Assembly (NCBI GenBank): GCA_030452305.1
Contig: JAKDMO010000007.1
Coordinates: forward strand, 1-32,061
Source: Alcaligenaceae bacterium
GTDB lineage: Bacteria; Pseudomonadota; Gammaproteobacteria; Burkholderiales; Burkholderiaceae_B
Length of the DNA: 32,061 nucleotides
Direction of reading: 5' to 3'
The notes under the pieces were generated by a model. That model was not told the DNA's origin. It made no database searches and saw only the letters and a list, made by a program, of their open reading frames with translations. The position numbers and the translations under genes are program-made. Positions 19,303-28,709 of this stretch are shown one piece after another. Position 1 is the stretch's first letter; each line of letters starts with the position of its first letter.

Positions 19303-20099
19303 TTATGGATTCGGCTCGGAATAAAAATCCAACATGCGGGCCGATACGCTGGCGAACATCTGAAGCCCGGTCACCGTGCCGCACCCGTTTGCTCGCGCGG
19401 CGGCAATCAGCGGTGATACTTCGGGCACCGTGATGGCGTCACCCACAAAGGCATTCACCGCCAGATTATCGACACGCACCGGCGACGGATCGCCCTCTTT
19501 CATCCCCATCGGGGTGGCATTGACCACCAGATCAAAGCCGGCCGGATCATCGGTGCCGGCCTCGATCCGCGCTTGATTCAGGCCGGCCAAGCGGCTGACC
19601 AGCGCATCGCGCCGCGCGGCATCGGCATCACACACCGCCAGGGACGCGACCCCCGACTCTACCAACGCATGCGCGATGGCCGACCCGGCGCCGCCCGCCC
19701 CCACAAGCAGCGCACGGCGCCCCTGGGTTTGGCCGCCCGCCTCATGCAAGGCGGCGACAAAGCCCGTGCCATCGACCATATCGCCATACCAGCCACCATC
19801 GTCGCTGCGCCTCAAAACATTGGCCGCGCCCAGGAAACGGGCCCGATCACTGGCCGCACTGCAAAAGCCATAGGCATCGAACTTATGAGGGACGGTCGCA
19901 ATCACACCATCCACGTTCTGCAGGGCTTTGGCACTTTCCAGAAATGCAGGCAGATCCCGGCTGGTGACGTGGATGGGCACCACCACGGCATCCATGCCGC
20001 GCGCGCCGAACCCTGCCGTCATGCCGGCAGGCGACTTCACCTGCGCAATCGGGTCACCGATGATGAAATAAACACGTGTTTTCCGCTTAAGGCAAACAT
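19303..20099 (-). CDS. Shikimate dehydrogenase (AroE)-like protein with apparent 5' frameshift
   Basis: ORF 19303-20040 lacks the family N-terminus, but upstream in the same frame TRVYFIIGDPIAQ is encoded without a start codon. An ATG with SD at 20099 is in another frame (MFALSGK). GAGGAGSAIAHAL and VVNATPMGM motifs present. Confidence 0.8.
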
Positions 20100-20132
20100 C
20101 AGAACGTCCTATTCATAAGTAAAGAAATGGCG

Positions 20133-22634
20133 CTAGTCGTCTTGGTTGGCGACACCCAGCAGGCGCGCCTGCGTGGCTTCGTCAGCCGCCAGATCAGCGG
20201 CTGATCCTTCATACGCCACAACCCCATTGACCAGGATGCAGGCCCGATCGGCAATCGCCAGCACAGACTCGGCATTGTGTTCGACGATGATGAGGCTTGC
20301 TCGCTCGCGCAGCTTGACCACAGCATCCATCACCTCCTTCACAATCGCGGGGGCCAGGCCCTCAAAGGGTTCATCAAGCAGAATCATCTTGCTGGGTACC
20401 ATCAGGGCACGTGCAATGGCGACCATCTGACGTTCGCCGCCGGACAGGCTCTCACCCTTGATATTGCGCCGATTTCTGAGCCGAGGGAACATCTCGTAGA
20501 CTTCCTCGACTGTAATGCCGCCCTTGCGCGCAGCCATGCGCAGATTCTCGTACACCGTCAGGTTGGGAAACAGGCGCCGCCCTTCGGGTACGATCGACAG
20601 GCCCAGCCGATTGATGGCATAGGATTTCCAGCCGGTGATATCGCGCCCGTCAAAGCTGATCCGGCCACCGCTGACATGGACCACACCCATCAAGGTATGC
20701 AGTGCGGTCGTCTTGCCCACGCCATTGCGCCCCAGCAGCGCCAGGACCTCACCCTTGTTCACGGTCAGACTCAGATCGTTCAGGATACGGCTGCCGTGAT
20801 AGCCCGCCTGGACCTTATCCAGGACCAGCAGGGGCTCGGTCGCGCGGCCTGACTGCGCAGCGCGAACATCCACGTCCAGGCTCGGGCGCTCGCCACCCAG
20901 ATACGCCTCGATCACCTGCGGATTGCCGGCAACCTCGCCAGGTGTGCCGTCGGCAACGAGCTTGCCACGATGCAGCACCGTCACACGATCCGAGATACTC
21001 AGCACACGATCCATATCATGCTCGATCAGAACCACGGCGCGCTGTTTGGCCAGATTTTGGATCAGCTCTGCCACCACAACACGGTCGGCCTCGGCCAAAC
21101 CCGCCAGCGGTTCATCGAGCAGCAGCAGTCGCGCATCCGTCGCCAGCGTGACGGCAATTTCCAATAGACGCTGTTCACCGTGCGCAAGGCTTGCGCACGG
21201 CATCTCGGCGCGATGGTCCAGCTTGACGGCCGCCAGCAGGGACCAGGCCCGGGCATTGACCTCATCCATGTCGTAGGCATCCTGCCAGAACCCAAGCCTG
21301 GGCTTCATATGCGCCTGGACAGCCACACGCACGTTTTCAAAGACGGTCAAATTCTGGAAAACGCTCAAGATCTGATACGAGCGCCCCATCCCCATACGCA
21401 CGCGCTTGTGCATGGGCAAGGCGGTGATGTCCTGATCCTCGAAAATGACCTTCCCGGCAGTCGGCGGCAGCACACCAGCCAGCATATTGAAAAACGTGGT
21501 TTTGCCCGCGCCGTTCGGTCCGATCAGGCTATGAAGCTGATTGGGGTAGATATCGAGGTCGATGCTTTTGGCCGTCACCAGCGACCCGAACTGTTTCGTG
21601 AGGCCGCGCACCGACAGGATGGGCTTGGAGGCATCCGAATCCTGGGGGGTGCCGATCCATGGAGCGATATGGTCCGGGCGCGGGGGAATTCCCTCGCGCA
21701 TCAAAGTCCAGTGGGACTTTCCGCGCAACCTCTGATAGAGCCCCTGGATGCCCTCGGGCGACAGCAGTGCGAACAGCATGATGACGGGCGCGAAAATCAG
21801 CCACCAGTGCTCGGTAATGGCGCTGAGGTTGTCCTCGAACAGGATAAAGGTGACCGCACCCCACAAAGGTCCGAGCATATGGTGCACACCGCCCAGAACC
21901 GTCATCAACAAGGGGTCGGCCGCGTGTTCCCAGTTCAGGTTATTGGCATAGGCGCCCCGCAGCAGCAAGCTCAGCAGCCCGCCTGCATAACCAATGAATG
22001 CGCCTGAAAAGATGAACGCAACGAGTTTGAGCCCATAGGTGTTGTAGCCCAGGCTGAGCACGCGCTGCTCGTTATCGCGCATCGCCTGTATGGCCCGGCC
22101 AAAGGACGAATGCACCAGGCGCCACATCAACCAGGCCGCAATCAGCACCGTGATCAGGGTAAAGACATAAAACGAGAACGGCGAAACCAGAGAGGGGCGC
22201 GGCACATTCTGCAGGCCGTTTTCCCCGCCGGTGACATCCGTCCAGCGAAATGCGATCTCGAAGGCGATCTGCGAGCAGGCCAGGGTCAGCAGCGAAAAAT
22301 ACAGTCCTCGCCGCTTCAGGATCAAGGCACCAAGCAAGGCAGCCAGAACCCCCGAAAAAACCACTGCAAGCGCGAGTGCTGCAAACTCGTTATTCAGGGA
22401 ATGCAGCATCGAGATCGCCACGACGTACGAGGCAGTCCCGAAAAAGACCGATGCGCCGAACGGAACCAGGCCCGTATACGCGACCAGCAGGTTCACGCCC
22501 ATGCCATACAGCGTATAGATGGCAATCTGGACGACGCGGCTGAGTGGTGTGCCGATCGCCAGCATCAACAGCGATACGGCAAGCAGGGCAACCCCCAGGA
22601 CAATAATAGGATGACGCCAATACAGGGGTTTCAT
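20133..22634 (-). CDS. Triple-fusion Liv-type ABC transporter: LivM permease + LivG ATPase + LivF ATPase, system 2
   Basis: One ORF with LivM-type N-terminus (YTGLVPFGASVFFGTASYV) and two ATPase domains (GPNGAGKTT; GRNGVGKTT with LSGGERQMVAIARALM). Start MKPLYW at 22634 is in ATGA overlap with LivH. Confidence 0.93.
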   Translation of the reverse strand: MKPLYWRHPIIVLGVALLAVSLLMLAIGTPLSRVVQIAIYTLYGMGVNLLVAYTGLVPFGASVFFGTASYVVAISMLHSLNNEFAALALAVVFSGVLAALLGALILKRRGLYFSLLTLACSQIAFEIAFRWTDVTGGENGLQNVPRPSLVSPFSFYVFTLITVLIAAWLMWRLVHSSFGRAIQAMRDNEQRVLSLGYNTYGLKLVAFIFSGAFIGYAGGLLSLLLRGAYANNLNWEHAADPLLMTVLGGVHHMLGPLWGAVTFILFEDNLSAITEHWWLIFAPVIMLFALLSPEGIQGLYQRLRGKSHWTLMREGIPPRPDHIAPWIGTPQDSDASKPILSVRGLTKQFGSLVTAKSIDLDIYPNQLHSLIGPNGAGKTTFFNMLAGVLPPTAGKVIFEDQDITALPMHKRVRMGMGRSYQILSVFQNLTVFENVRVAVQAHMKPRLGFWQDAYDMDEVNARAWSLLAAVKLDHRAEMPCASLAHGEQRLLEIAVTLATDARLLLLDEPLAGLAEADRVVVAELIQNLAKQRAVVLIEHDMDRVLSISDRVTVLHRGKLVADGTPGEVAGNPQVIEAYLGGERPSLDVDVRAAQSGRATEPLLVLDKVQAGYHGSRILNDLSLTVNKGEVLALLGRNGVGKTTALHTLMGVVHVSGGRISFDGRDITGWKSYAINRLGLSIVPEGRRLFPNLTVYENLRMAARKGGITVEEVYEMFPRLRNRRNIKGESLSGGERQMVAIARALMVPSKMILLDEPFEGLAPAIVKEVMDAVVKLRERASLIIVEHNAESVLAIADRACILVNGVVAYEGSAADLAADEATQARLLGVANQDD

Positions 22635-23500
22635 TCGAAGCGCTCCCAACGTTCACCAAATAAGCCACGCGGGCGGATCAGAAGAATAACGGCCATCAGG
22701 ACATACATGGACACTGCCGAGGCGGCGGGCATGAACTGCACCGTCAGCGCCGTCACCAGTCCCACCAGAACCCCTGCCACAATCGCGCCGGGATAGGATC
22801 CCAGCCCGCCGATCGTGACGATCACGAACGCCGGCATGATGGCGGCCGAGGCCATGTCCGGTGTCACGGTCAGCAGCGGTGCGGCCAGCAAGCCACCCGC
22901 ACCCGCCAGCAGGCATCCCAGGCCGAAGGCGCCGGTCAGGACCCGTGGCAGATTGATGCCGAGCATCCCGACCATTTCAGGGTCGCGACTACCGGCACGC
23001 AGAATTCGTCCATAGGGTGTAAAGGTCAGGAATGCCCACAGCGCAATCAGCAGGATCACCGTAATCACGAGCACGGCAACCCGATATCGCGTCAGGAAGA
23101 TGGGCCCATATTCGAATACTCCCGAGAAAATCGGCGGCGCCCCAAAGGGGATCCCGCCGGCGCCCCAGATCAGGCGGATCATGGCGGTCATGAACAGCGC
23201 CAGCGCAAAAGTCAGAATCAGGCTCAGGAGCGGATCCTTGCCATATAGATGACGGATCAACAAGCGCTCGGCGACTATGCCGACCACGGCGGTCAGGATC
23301 GGCGCAAGCGGGACGGACCACCATCCAAAGGTGGACTGCAGGGTGATCGCAAAATACGCACCCAGCGCAAAGAAGGCGCCATGAGCAAAATTGATCACAC
23401 CAAGCAAGCCGAAAATGATCGACAGGCCGATGGCCAGAAGTACGTAGAGAAAGCCCAGCACCAGGCCATTGGCCAACTGGGACAGCAGAATTTCTAACAT
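22631..23500 (-). CDS. LivH-like ABC permease, system 2
   Basis: LANGLVLGFLYVLLAIGLSIIFGLLGVINFAHGAFFALGAYFAI; VIVTIGGLGSYPGAIVAGVLVG. Confidence 0.95.
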   Translation of the reverse strand: MLEILLSQLANGLVLGFLYVLLAIGLSIIFGLLGVINFAHGAFFALGAYFAITLQSTFGWWSVPLAPILTAVVGIVAERLLIRHLYGKDPLLSLILTFALALFMTAMIRLIWGAGGIPFGAPPIFSGVFEYGPIFLTRYRVAVLVITVILLIALWAFLTFTPYGRILRAGSRDPEMVGMLGINLPRVLTGAFGLGCLLAGAGGLLAAPLLTVTPDMASAAIMPAFVIVTIGGLGSYPGAIVAGVLVGLVTALTVQFMPAASAVSMYVLMAVILLIRPRGLFGERWERFE

Positions 23501-23589
23501 GGCGCTTTCCGAAGAAACGAGAAAACCGCGAGCCGGTCATCGACACAGATGCCGATCGGCCCGCGGTAGAGACGCAGCAGCCCAGCCGT

Positions 23590-24861
23590 TTAGCGCGAAG
23601 CCATCTTGCAGCCGATTTCCTCTTTGCTGCCGAACAGCGCATCGAGGTTTTCCGGCGTTGGGTTCTTGGGCTCCTGGGCGACCAGGTCCAGCCAGTCCCA
23701 TTCGTCGGTGATCTGGTCCTTGACCTTGAACACCATGCATTGACGCAGCATCTGGTGGTCCCATGCCCGATAGCCTGCGGGCACGCCACCATCGTCAATT
23801 CGTGCAACTTCCAGACCGGCCGCGATCGCTGCGGGTTCGAAGGAGTCGGCCTTCTCGATGCCAGCAATCAGGGCGCGCATGGTGAACCAGCCCAGCCACG
23901 CCTTATCCGGCGCGGGGGAATCGTGCTCGGCCAGATAGGCCGCCGCAAATTCCTGATCGGCGGGTGGATTGCTGGGGGTGCTGAAATGCCATGGCTTGCC
24001 GTAGTACCCGGTAGCCGCCTCAGGGCCCACCGACCACAGATCGGCATCGCCGATAATGGGGCACGCAACCGGGATCTTGCCCTTCATGCCCATTTCGGTC
24101 CACTGCTTGAGGAAGGTAGACAGATCCCCGCCAGGCAGGCCCAGCATCAGGACTTCAGGCTTGGCCTGGCGCACCTTCAGAATGAACGAGCTGTAATCGG
24201 TCGTACCCAGCGGCGCCTTGTCGTGTCCAAGCTCCTTGCCCTGAGCCTCGTTCAGCAACATCGACATGCTGCGATAAATATCCTGGCCATACGCATAATT
24301 GGCGGTCAGGTAATACCAGTTCTTGCCCAGCTCCAGCAGTGCCGGCGCCATGGCGCGACTGGCAACCATGGTGGTCGTCAGGGTACGAAAGGTATAGGGG
24401 TTGCAGTCCGCACCGGTGACGGCGGCGGCGGCGGCGTTAGGCGTCAGGAACGGCACACCCACGCGCGCAGCAACCGAAGCCATGGCCAGTGCCGTACCGC
24501 TGTTCGAGCCCCCGATCACTGCGGCGACCTTGTCCTCTGCCATCAGTTTCTGTACGTTCTGCTGGGCACCCTGGGGATTGGGCTCGTCATACCACAGGAC
24601 TTCAATGTCCTGCCCGAGGATCTTGTTCCCATGTTTGGCCAGCGCCATCTTGGCACCGTCCGCCAGTTGCTGGCCCTGAACGGTCCAGACGCCCTGCTTT
24701 GCGAACACCAGGCCGAGCTTTATCGGACCCGAACCCTGGGCGCGGACGATACCCGGCATGGCCAGGGATAGGCCACCACCGGCCACAGACGCGCCTGCTG
24801 CCTGCAGAACGCGGCGGCGGGACCACTGATTACCCGAACCTTCCTTCTTTGAATCTTGCAT
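23590..24861 (-). CDS. Liv-type ABC substrate-binding protein with Tat-like signal, system 2
   Basis: N-terminal WSRRRVLQAAGASVAGGGLSLAMPGIVRAQ; GPIKLGLVFAKQGVWTVQGQQLADGAKMALAKHGNKILGQDIEVLWYDE. Confidence 0.93.
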   Translation of the reverse strand: MQDSKKEGSGNQWSRRRVLQAAGASVAGGGLSLAMPGIVRAQGSGPIKLGLVFAKQGVWTVQGQQLADGAKMALAKHGNKILGQDIEVLWYDEPNPQGAQQNVQKLMAEDKVAAVIGGSNSGTALAMASVAARVGVPFLTPNAAAAAVTGADCNPYTFRTLTTTMVASRAMAPALLELGKNWYYLTANYAYGQDIYRSMSMLLNEAQGKELGHDKAPLGTTDYSSFILKVRQAKPEVLMLGLPGGDLSTFLKQWTEMGMKGKIPVACPIIGDADLWSVGPEAATGYYGKPWHFSTPSNPPADQEFAAAYLAEHDSPAPDKAWLGWFTMRALIAGIEKADSFEPAAIAAGLEVARIDDGGVPAGYRAWDHQMLRQCMVFKVKDQITDEWDWLDLVAQEPKNPTPENLDALFGSKEEIGCKMASR

Positions 24862-24942
24862 TATGAGTCTCCTGGGGGTGTGAAGAAGTTGTCAATCGAA
24901 ACGTCGGCGTGTATTCTATTTTTTTGGAATAATAATCTAAAC

Positions 24943-24957
24943 CGGAACGCTATTCAA
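24943..24957. promoter_or_regulatory. Candidate operator CGGAA-N4-ATTCAA, copy A (SBP / Gfo-Idh divergent promoter)
   Basis: CGGAAcgctATTCAA; on the minus strand the TTGAAT forms a -35-like hexamer 17 bp from TATTAT. Confidence 0.5.
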
Positions 24958-24982
24958 TAAATCGGAACCTATAGATAACCCT

Positions 24983-26044
24983 ATGATCAACATGACAATG
25001 CAAAGCAAAAAGAAGCTGGCGCTGATCGGCGCGGGTGCGATCGGCGCCACCCATATTCAGATAGCCGAAAACAGCCCGGACTTTGAACTGACGACACTGG
25101 TCGATCCCTCTGAGGCAGCCAAGGCGTTGGCCCAGTCCAGAGGCATCCGGTGGTATGCCGATTACAAGACAATGCTGGAGTCGGACCATCCGGATGGGGT
25201 GATCGTCGCCACCCCGAACACCACGCATTGCGACATTGCCACGGCCTGCCTGGATCGGCAGATCCCGGTGCTGGTGGAAAAACCGATTACCGACACGCTG
25301 TCATCGGCACTGCAATTGGTCGAGGCCGAAGCCCGTACCGGCATCCCGGTGCTGGTGGGGCACCACCGCAGGCACAACCCCATCCTCAGGCAGGCGCGCA
25401 ACATCGTGGATTCAGGCGTATTGGGCAAGCCCGTATCCGTGACGGCAATGGCCACATTCTTCAAGCCCGATGCCTACTTCGACATTGCCTGGCACCGCGA
25501 AGCCGGGGCCGGCCCCATACTGATCAACCTGATCCATGACATCGACATGCTGCGATTCCTGGTCGGGGATATCGACAGCGTCCAGGCCATGACATCGAAT
25601 GCACGCCGCGGTTATCCGGTAGAAGATACGGCGGGCGCGGTATTACGCTTTTGCAATGGCGCCATCGGCGCAGTCACCACATCGGACACCACGGTTGCGC
25701 CGTGGAACTGGGACCTCTGTGCGGGCGAAGCAGCCCACTACCCGCGCCAGACCGAAAACACCCACTTCCTGAGCGGATCAGACGGATCGCTCTCTCTCCC
25801 CGGGCTCGATATCTGGCGCTATCACGAAAAAAAGAGTTGGCACGCCCCCCTCACCCAGGAACGCAGCACCCCGCACCTGGGCAACCCCTACGCTGAACAA
25901 CTGCACCACTTCGCCGCAATGATCGACGGACGGGAATCGGCGTTATGCTCAAGCCTGGACGGCATGCGTACACTAGAGGCCACTTTGGCCATACATCAGG
26001 CGGCCCTCACCGGACAGACAGTCACGCTCGGCTCACAGGCCTGA
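24983..26044 (+). CDS. Gfo/Idh/MocA-family oxidoreductase
   Basis: LALIGAGAIGATHIQIAENSPDFELTTLVD, VATPNTTHCDIATACLDRQIPVLVEKPITDT. Confidence 0.94.
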   Translation: MINMTMQSKKKLALIGAGAIGATHIQIAENSPDFELTTLVDPSEAAKALAQSRGIRWYADYKTMLESDHPDGVIVATPNTTHCDIATACLDRQIPVLVEKPITDTLSSALQLVEAEARTGIPVLVGHHRRHNPILRQARNIVDSGVLGKPVSVTAMATFFKPDAYFDIAWHREAGAGPILINLIHDIDMLRFLVGDIDSVQAMTSNARRGYPVEDTAGAVLRFCNGAIGAVTTSDTTVAPWNWDLCAGEAAHYPRQTENTHFLSGSDGSLSLPGLDIWRYHEKKSWHAPLTQERSTPHLGNPYAEQLHHFAAMIDGRESALCSSLDGMRTLEATLAIHQAALTGQTVTLGSQA

Positions 26045-26082
26045 CACGCCAGCCCATCGATCTATCAGGAGTTACTTCAACC

Positions 26083-26895
26083 ATGTCACGTATTTATTCA
26101 CTGGCCCAGCTCACCACGCTGGAACTTTCACCACCCGAAATGGTGACCGCCTCGGCAAAGGCCGGCTACCAAGCCTGCGGACTACGCCTGCTGCCGGTCG
26201 CACCCGGCGGGGTCGCCTACCGGCTGATGGACGATCCGGTGATGCTCAAGGAAACCCTGGCCCGCATGGCGGACACTGGTGTCCTGATCGGCGATATCGA
26301 AATTATTCGCCTCGCGGAGCACTTCAACCCCAAGGACTATGAACGATTCTTCGAGGTCGGCCAACAACTCGGCGCGAGCAAGATCCTGGTCGCGGGCGAC
26401 GACCCTGACGAGCAGCGCGTCACTGAGTCCTTTGCACGACTGTGCGAGGCCTGCCTGCCCTATGACCTGACCGCCGATATCGAATTCATGCCCTGGATCG
26501 GCGTGGACTCGTTATCCAAGGCGCAGCGCGTCGTCGCCACAGCCGGGCAGAGCAACGGCGGCGTACTGGTGGACGCCCTGCACTTTGCCCGCTCGAAGAG
26601 CACCCTGGACGAACTGGCTGCGCTGCCGCCCTCGATGATCCACTATGCTCAGATCTGCGATGGCCCGGCCGGTATTCCCGCAAGCACCGAGGAACTGATC
26701 CATACGGCCCGCTGCGAACGATTGCTGCCCGGCGAAGGCGGGCTGCCCCTGGCGGATATTTTCAAACGCCTGCCTGCGGACACGCTGATCAGCGTGGAAA
26801 TCCCGCACGACAAGCGCTGCGCCGAAATGGGGCCACAGGCCTGGGCGAACGAGACCCTGAAGGCCTCGCGCCGCCTGATCGAAAGCCTGGACTAG
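26083..26895 (+). CDS. Sugar phosphate isomerase/epimerase-like TIM barrel (AP endonuclease 2 fold)
   Basis: Start MSRIYSLAQLTTLELSPPEMVTASAKAGYQACGLRL; GGVLVDALHFARSKST, YAQICDGPAG, LPGEGGLPLADIFKRLP. Confidence 0.88.
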   Translation: MSRIYSLAQLTTLELSPPEMVTASAKAGYQACGLRLLPVAPGGVAYRLMDDPVMLKETLARMADTGVLIGDIEIIRLAEHFNPKDYERFFEVGQQLGASKILVAGDDPDEQRVTESFARLCEACLPYDLTADIEFMPWIGVDSLSKAQRVVATAGQSNGGVLVDALHFARSKSTLDELAALPPSMIHYAQICDGPAGIPASTEELIHTARCERLLPGEGGLPLADIFKRLPADTLISVEIPHDKRCAEMGPQAWANETLKASRRLIESLD

Positions 26896-28634
26896 GCTAC
26901 GGCCGCCTGGCCGGGCTGCACTGCCCGGCCAGCCGCGTGAGTTCCCGCGATATACCCAAAGGTCAGGCCCGGCCCCAGGGTGATCCCCGGTCCAGGGTAG
27001 GTACCGCCCATGATCGAATGCATGTCATTGCCGCAGGCATACAGGCCGCTTATCGGCTGCCCATCCTTATCCAGGACGCGCGCCAACTCGTCGGTCACCA
27101 GGCCGGTCGCCGCACCGATATCGCCCGGATACAGGCGTACCGCATAGAACGGCCCCTGCTCAATGGACCCGAGCGTCGGGTTCGGACCCGGCCATGTCGC
27201 GTCGCCGTTCCCTTTCTGATAATCGGTTTCGCCACGATGGAAATCGGGGTCGACCCCCGTGCGGGCGTATTCATTGTTCTTTGCCACACTGTCCTTCAGG
27301 TTCACTGGATCGACCCCCAGCTTCGCAGCCAGCGCGTCCAGCGTATCGGCCTGCACCAGGTAGCCATCCGCCAAAAACGGCGCCAGTCCCTTGCCGCCCG
27401 GGCGCACCATGCCCAGCCCGTAGCGCCGCAGGGCCGCCTGATCCGTAACCAGATAGGCGGGAATGCTGGGCACATCCTGGTTGGCTGCCTGCATCGCAAT
27501 TCCAAACAAGTGGTAGGACGTCGTCTCGTTCAAAAAGCGCCGGCCCTGTTGATTGACCACAATCATCCCGGGCTTGCCACGATCCATCAGGAAATGAGGG
27601 AACACAGCCGTGCTGCCGTCCTTGCGCTTGCGCACCGACACCGGCGCCCAGAATGCATTGCTCAAGCCCCCCGAGCCAAAATGCGCGCCGATTTCCAGGG
27701 CCAGATCCTGCGCGCGGCCGGTATGTCCGGGCGCACCGGGGCACCATTCCGGATTGGCGCCAGGCAACATCTCGGCACGCCGCTGAGGATGACGATTGAA
27801 GCCGCCGCTGGCGAGGATCAGGCCCCGGCCCACGGCGATGCGCGCCTGTGTGCCCTGCTGTTTCAGCGTCACCGCCTCAATCCCCGAGGCCCCGCGCTCG
27901 ATACCTTCCAATTCGGTATTGCACAGTATGGTCACGCCGCGCTGAATCAGGGAATACAGCAGCCGCGCAATCAAGGCATTGCCCATGACCAGCCGCGTAC
28001 CGCGCGGGTATTTCAGACGATCCATGGCATGCCGACCAATGATTCCGATCGAATAGGCCAGGGACTTCAGCGAGTGCTTCATATTCAGCAGATGAGCGAT
28101 ATCGTCGCGATCCACCATCATTCCGCCCAGAACCGTGAACTCGGGAATGGGCGGACGCACCAGCCTGAACGCATCGCCCAGCTTGCGCCCGTCGAACGGC
28201 AGGGGCTCAAGCGAGCGCCCGCGCAGGGTCGAGCCCTCTAGATCAGAGATATAGTCCGGATGAAACGGTCGCGCCCGATACTTGACCTCGGACCCGCCCT
28301 CGATGCGTTCCACGGCCTTGGCACCGTTCTGTATGAAGGCCTCACGCAATGCGGCGGGCGCGCGATCCCCGACCGCCAGATCCAGATAACGCCGCACCGC
28401 ACCAGGGGTGTCGTCCTGATTGACCGCCGCACCATGCCTGGTGTTCGGAATCCAGGTCGTGCCTGCGGAAAAGGCGCTGCTGCCCCCCACATACCCGGTA
28501 CGCTCCACCAACAGCACGCGCGCGCCGTCCATTGCAGCAAACAGGGCCGCCGACATGCCGGCGTTGCCCGCACCCACCACCACGACATCAAACTCAGCAT
28601 CCTGTCCCAGTTGATCCAGCTTATCCGTCATCAC
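26892..28634 (-). CDS. FAD-dependent oxidoreductase, KstD-like (flavoprotein B)
   Basis: GAGNAGMSAALFAAMDGARVLLVE; GPFYAVRLYPGDIGAATGLVTDELARVLD; GLYACGNDMHSIMGGTYPGPGITLGPGLTFGYIAGTHAAG. Confidence 0.93.
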   Translation of the reverse strand: MMTDKLDQLGQDAEFDVVVVGAGNAGMSAALFAAMDGARVLLVERTGYVGGSSAFSAGTTWIPNTRHGAAVNQDDTPGAVRRYLDLAVGDRAPAALREAFIQNGAKAVERIEGGSEVKYRARPFHPDYISDLEGSTLRGRSLEPLPFDGRKLGDAFRLVRPPIPEFTVLGGMMVDRDDIAHLLNMKHSLKSLAYSIGIIGRHAMDRLKYPRGTRLVMGNALIARLLYSLIQRGVTILCNTELEGIERGASGIEAVTLKQQGTQARIAVGRGLILASGGFNRHPQRRAEMLPGANPEWCPGAPGHTGRAQDLALEIGAHFGSGGLSNAFWAPVSVRKRKDGSTAVFPHFLMDRGKPGMIVVNQQGRRFLNETTSYHLFGIAMQAANQDVPSIPAYLVTDQAALRRYGLGMVRPGGKGLAPFLADGYLVQADTLDALAAKLGVDPVNLKDSVAKNNEYARTGVDPDFHRGETDYQKGNGDATWPGPNPTLGSIEQGPFYAVRLYPGDIGAATGLVTDELARVLDKDGQPISGLYACGNDMHSIMGGTYPGPGITLGPGLTFGYIAGTHAAGRAVQPGQAAVA

Positions 28635-28665
28635 TCGCCTCCCTCGTTAAACGCGTCTTCAATTT

Positions 28666-28685
28666 CAGAATGGTATTCCATTCTG
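28666..28685. promoter_or_regulatory. Perfect inverted repeat CAGAATGG-TATT-CCATTCTG between divergent flavoprotein genes
   Basis: 8-bp arms, 4-bp spacer, directly read. Confidence 0.6.
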
Positions 28686-28709
28686 CAAAAGTTGAATATA
28701 ATACAAAAA

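Noticed and set aside
23740-24771. 343-aa plus-strand ORF
   Set aside because: Shadow of the system 2 substrate-binding protein gene.
24912-24931. TATTC...GAATA inverted repeat around a T-run in the SBP/Gfo-Idh intergenic region
   Set aside because: 5-bp arms in AT-rich sequence; could be chance and overlaps -10 candidates.
26937-28241. 434-aa plus-strand ORF
   Set aside because: Shadow of flavoprotein B; no recognisable motifs.
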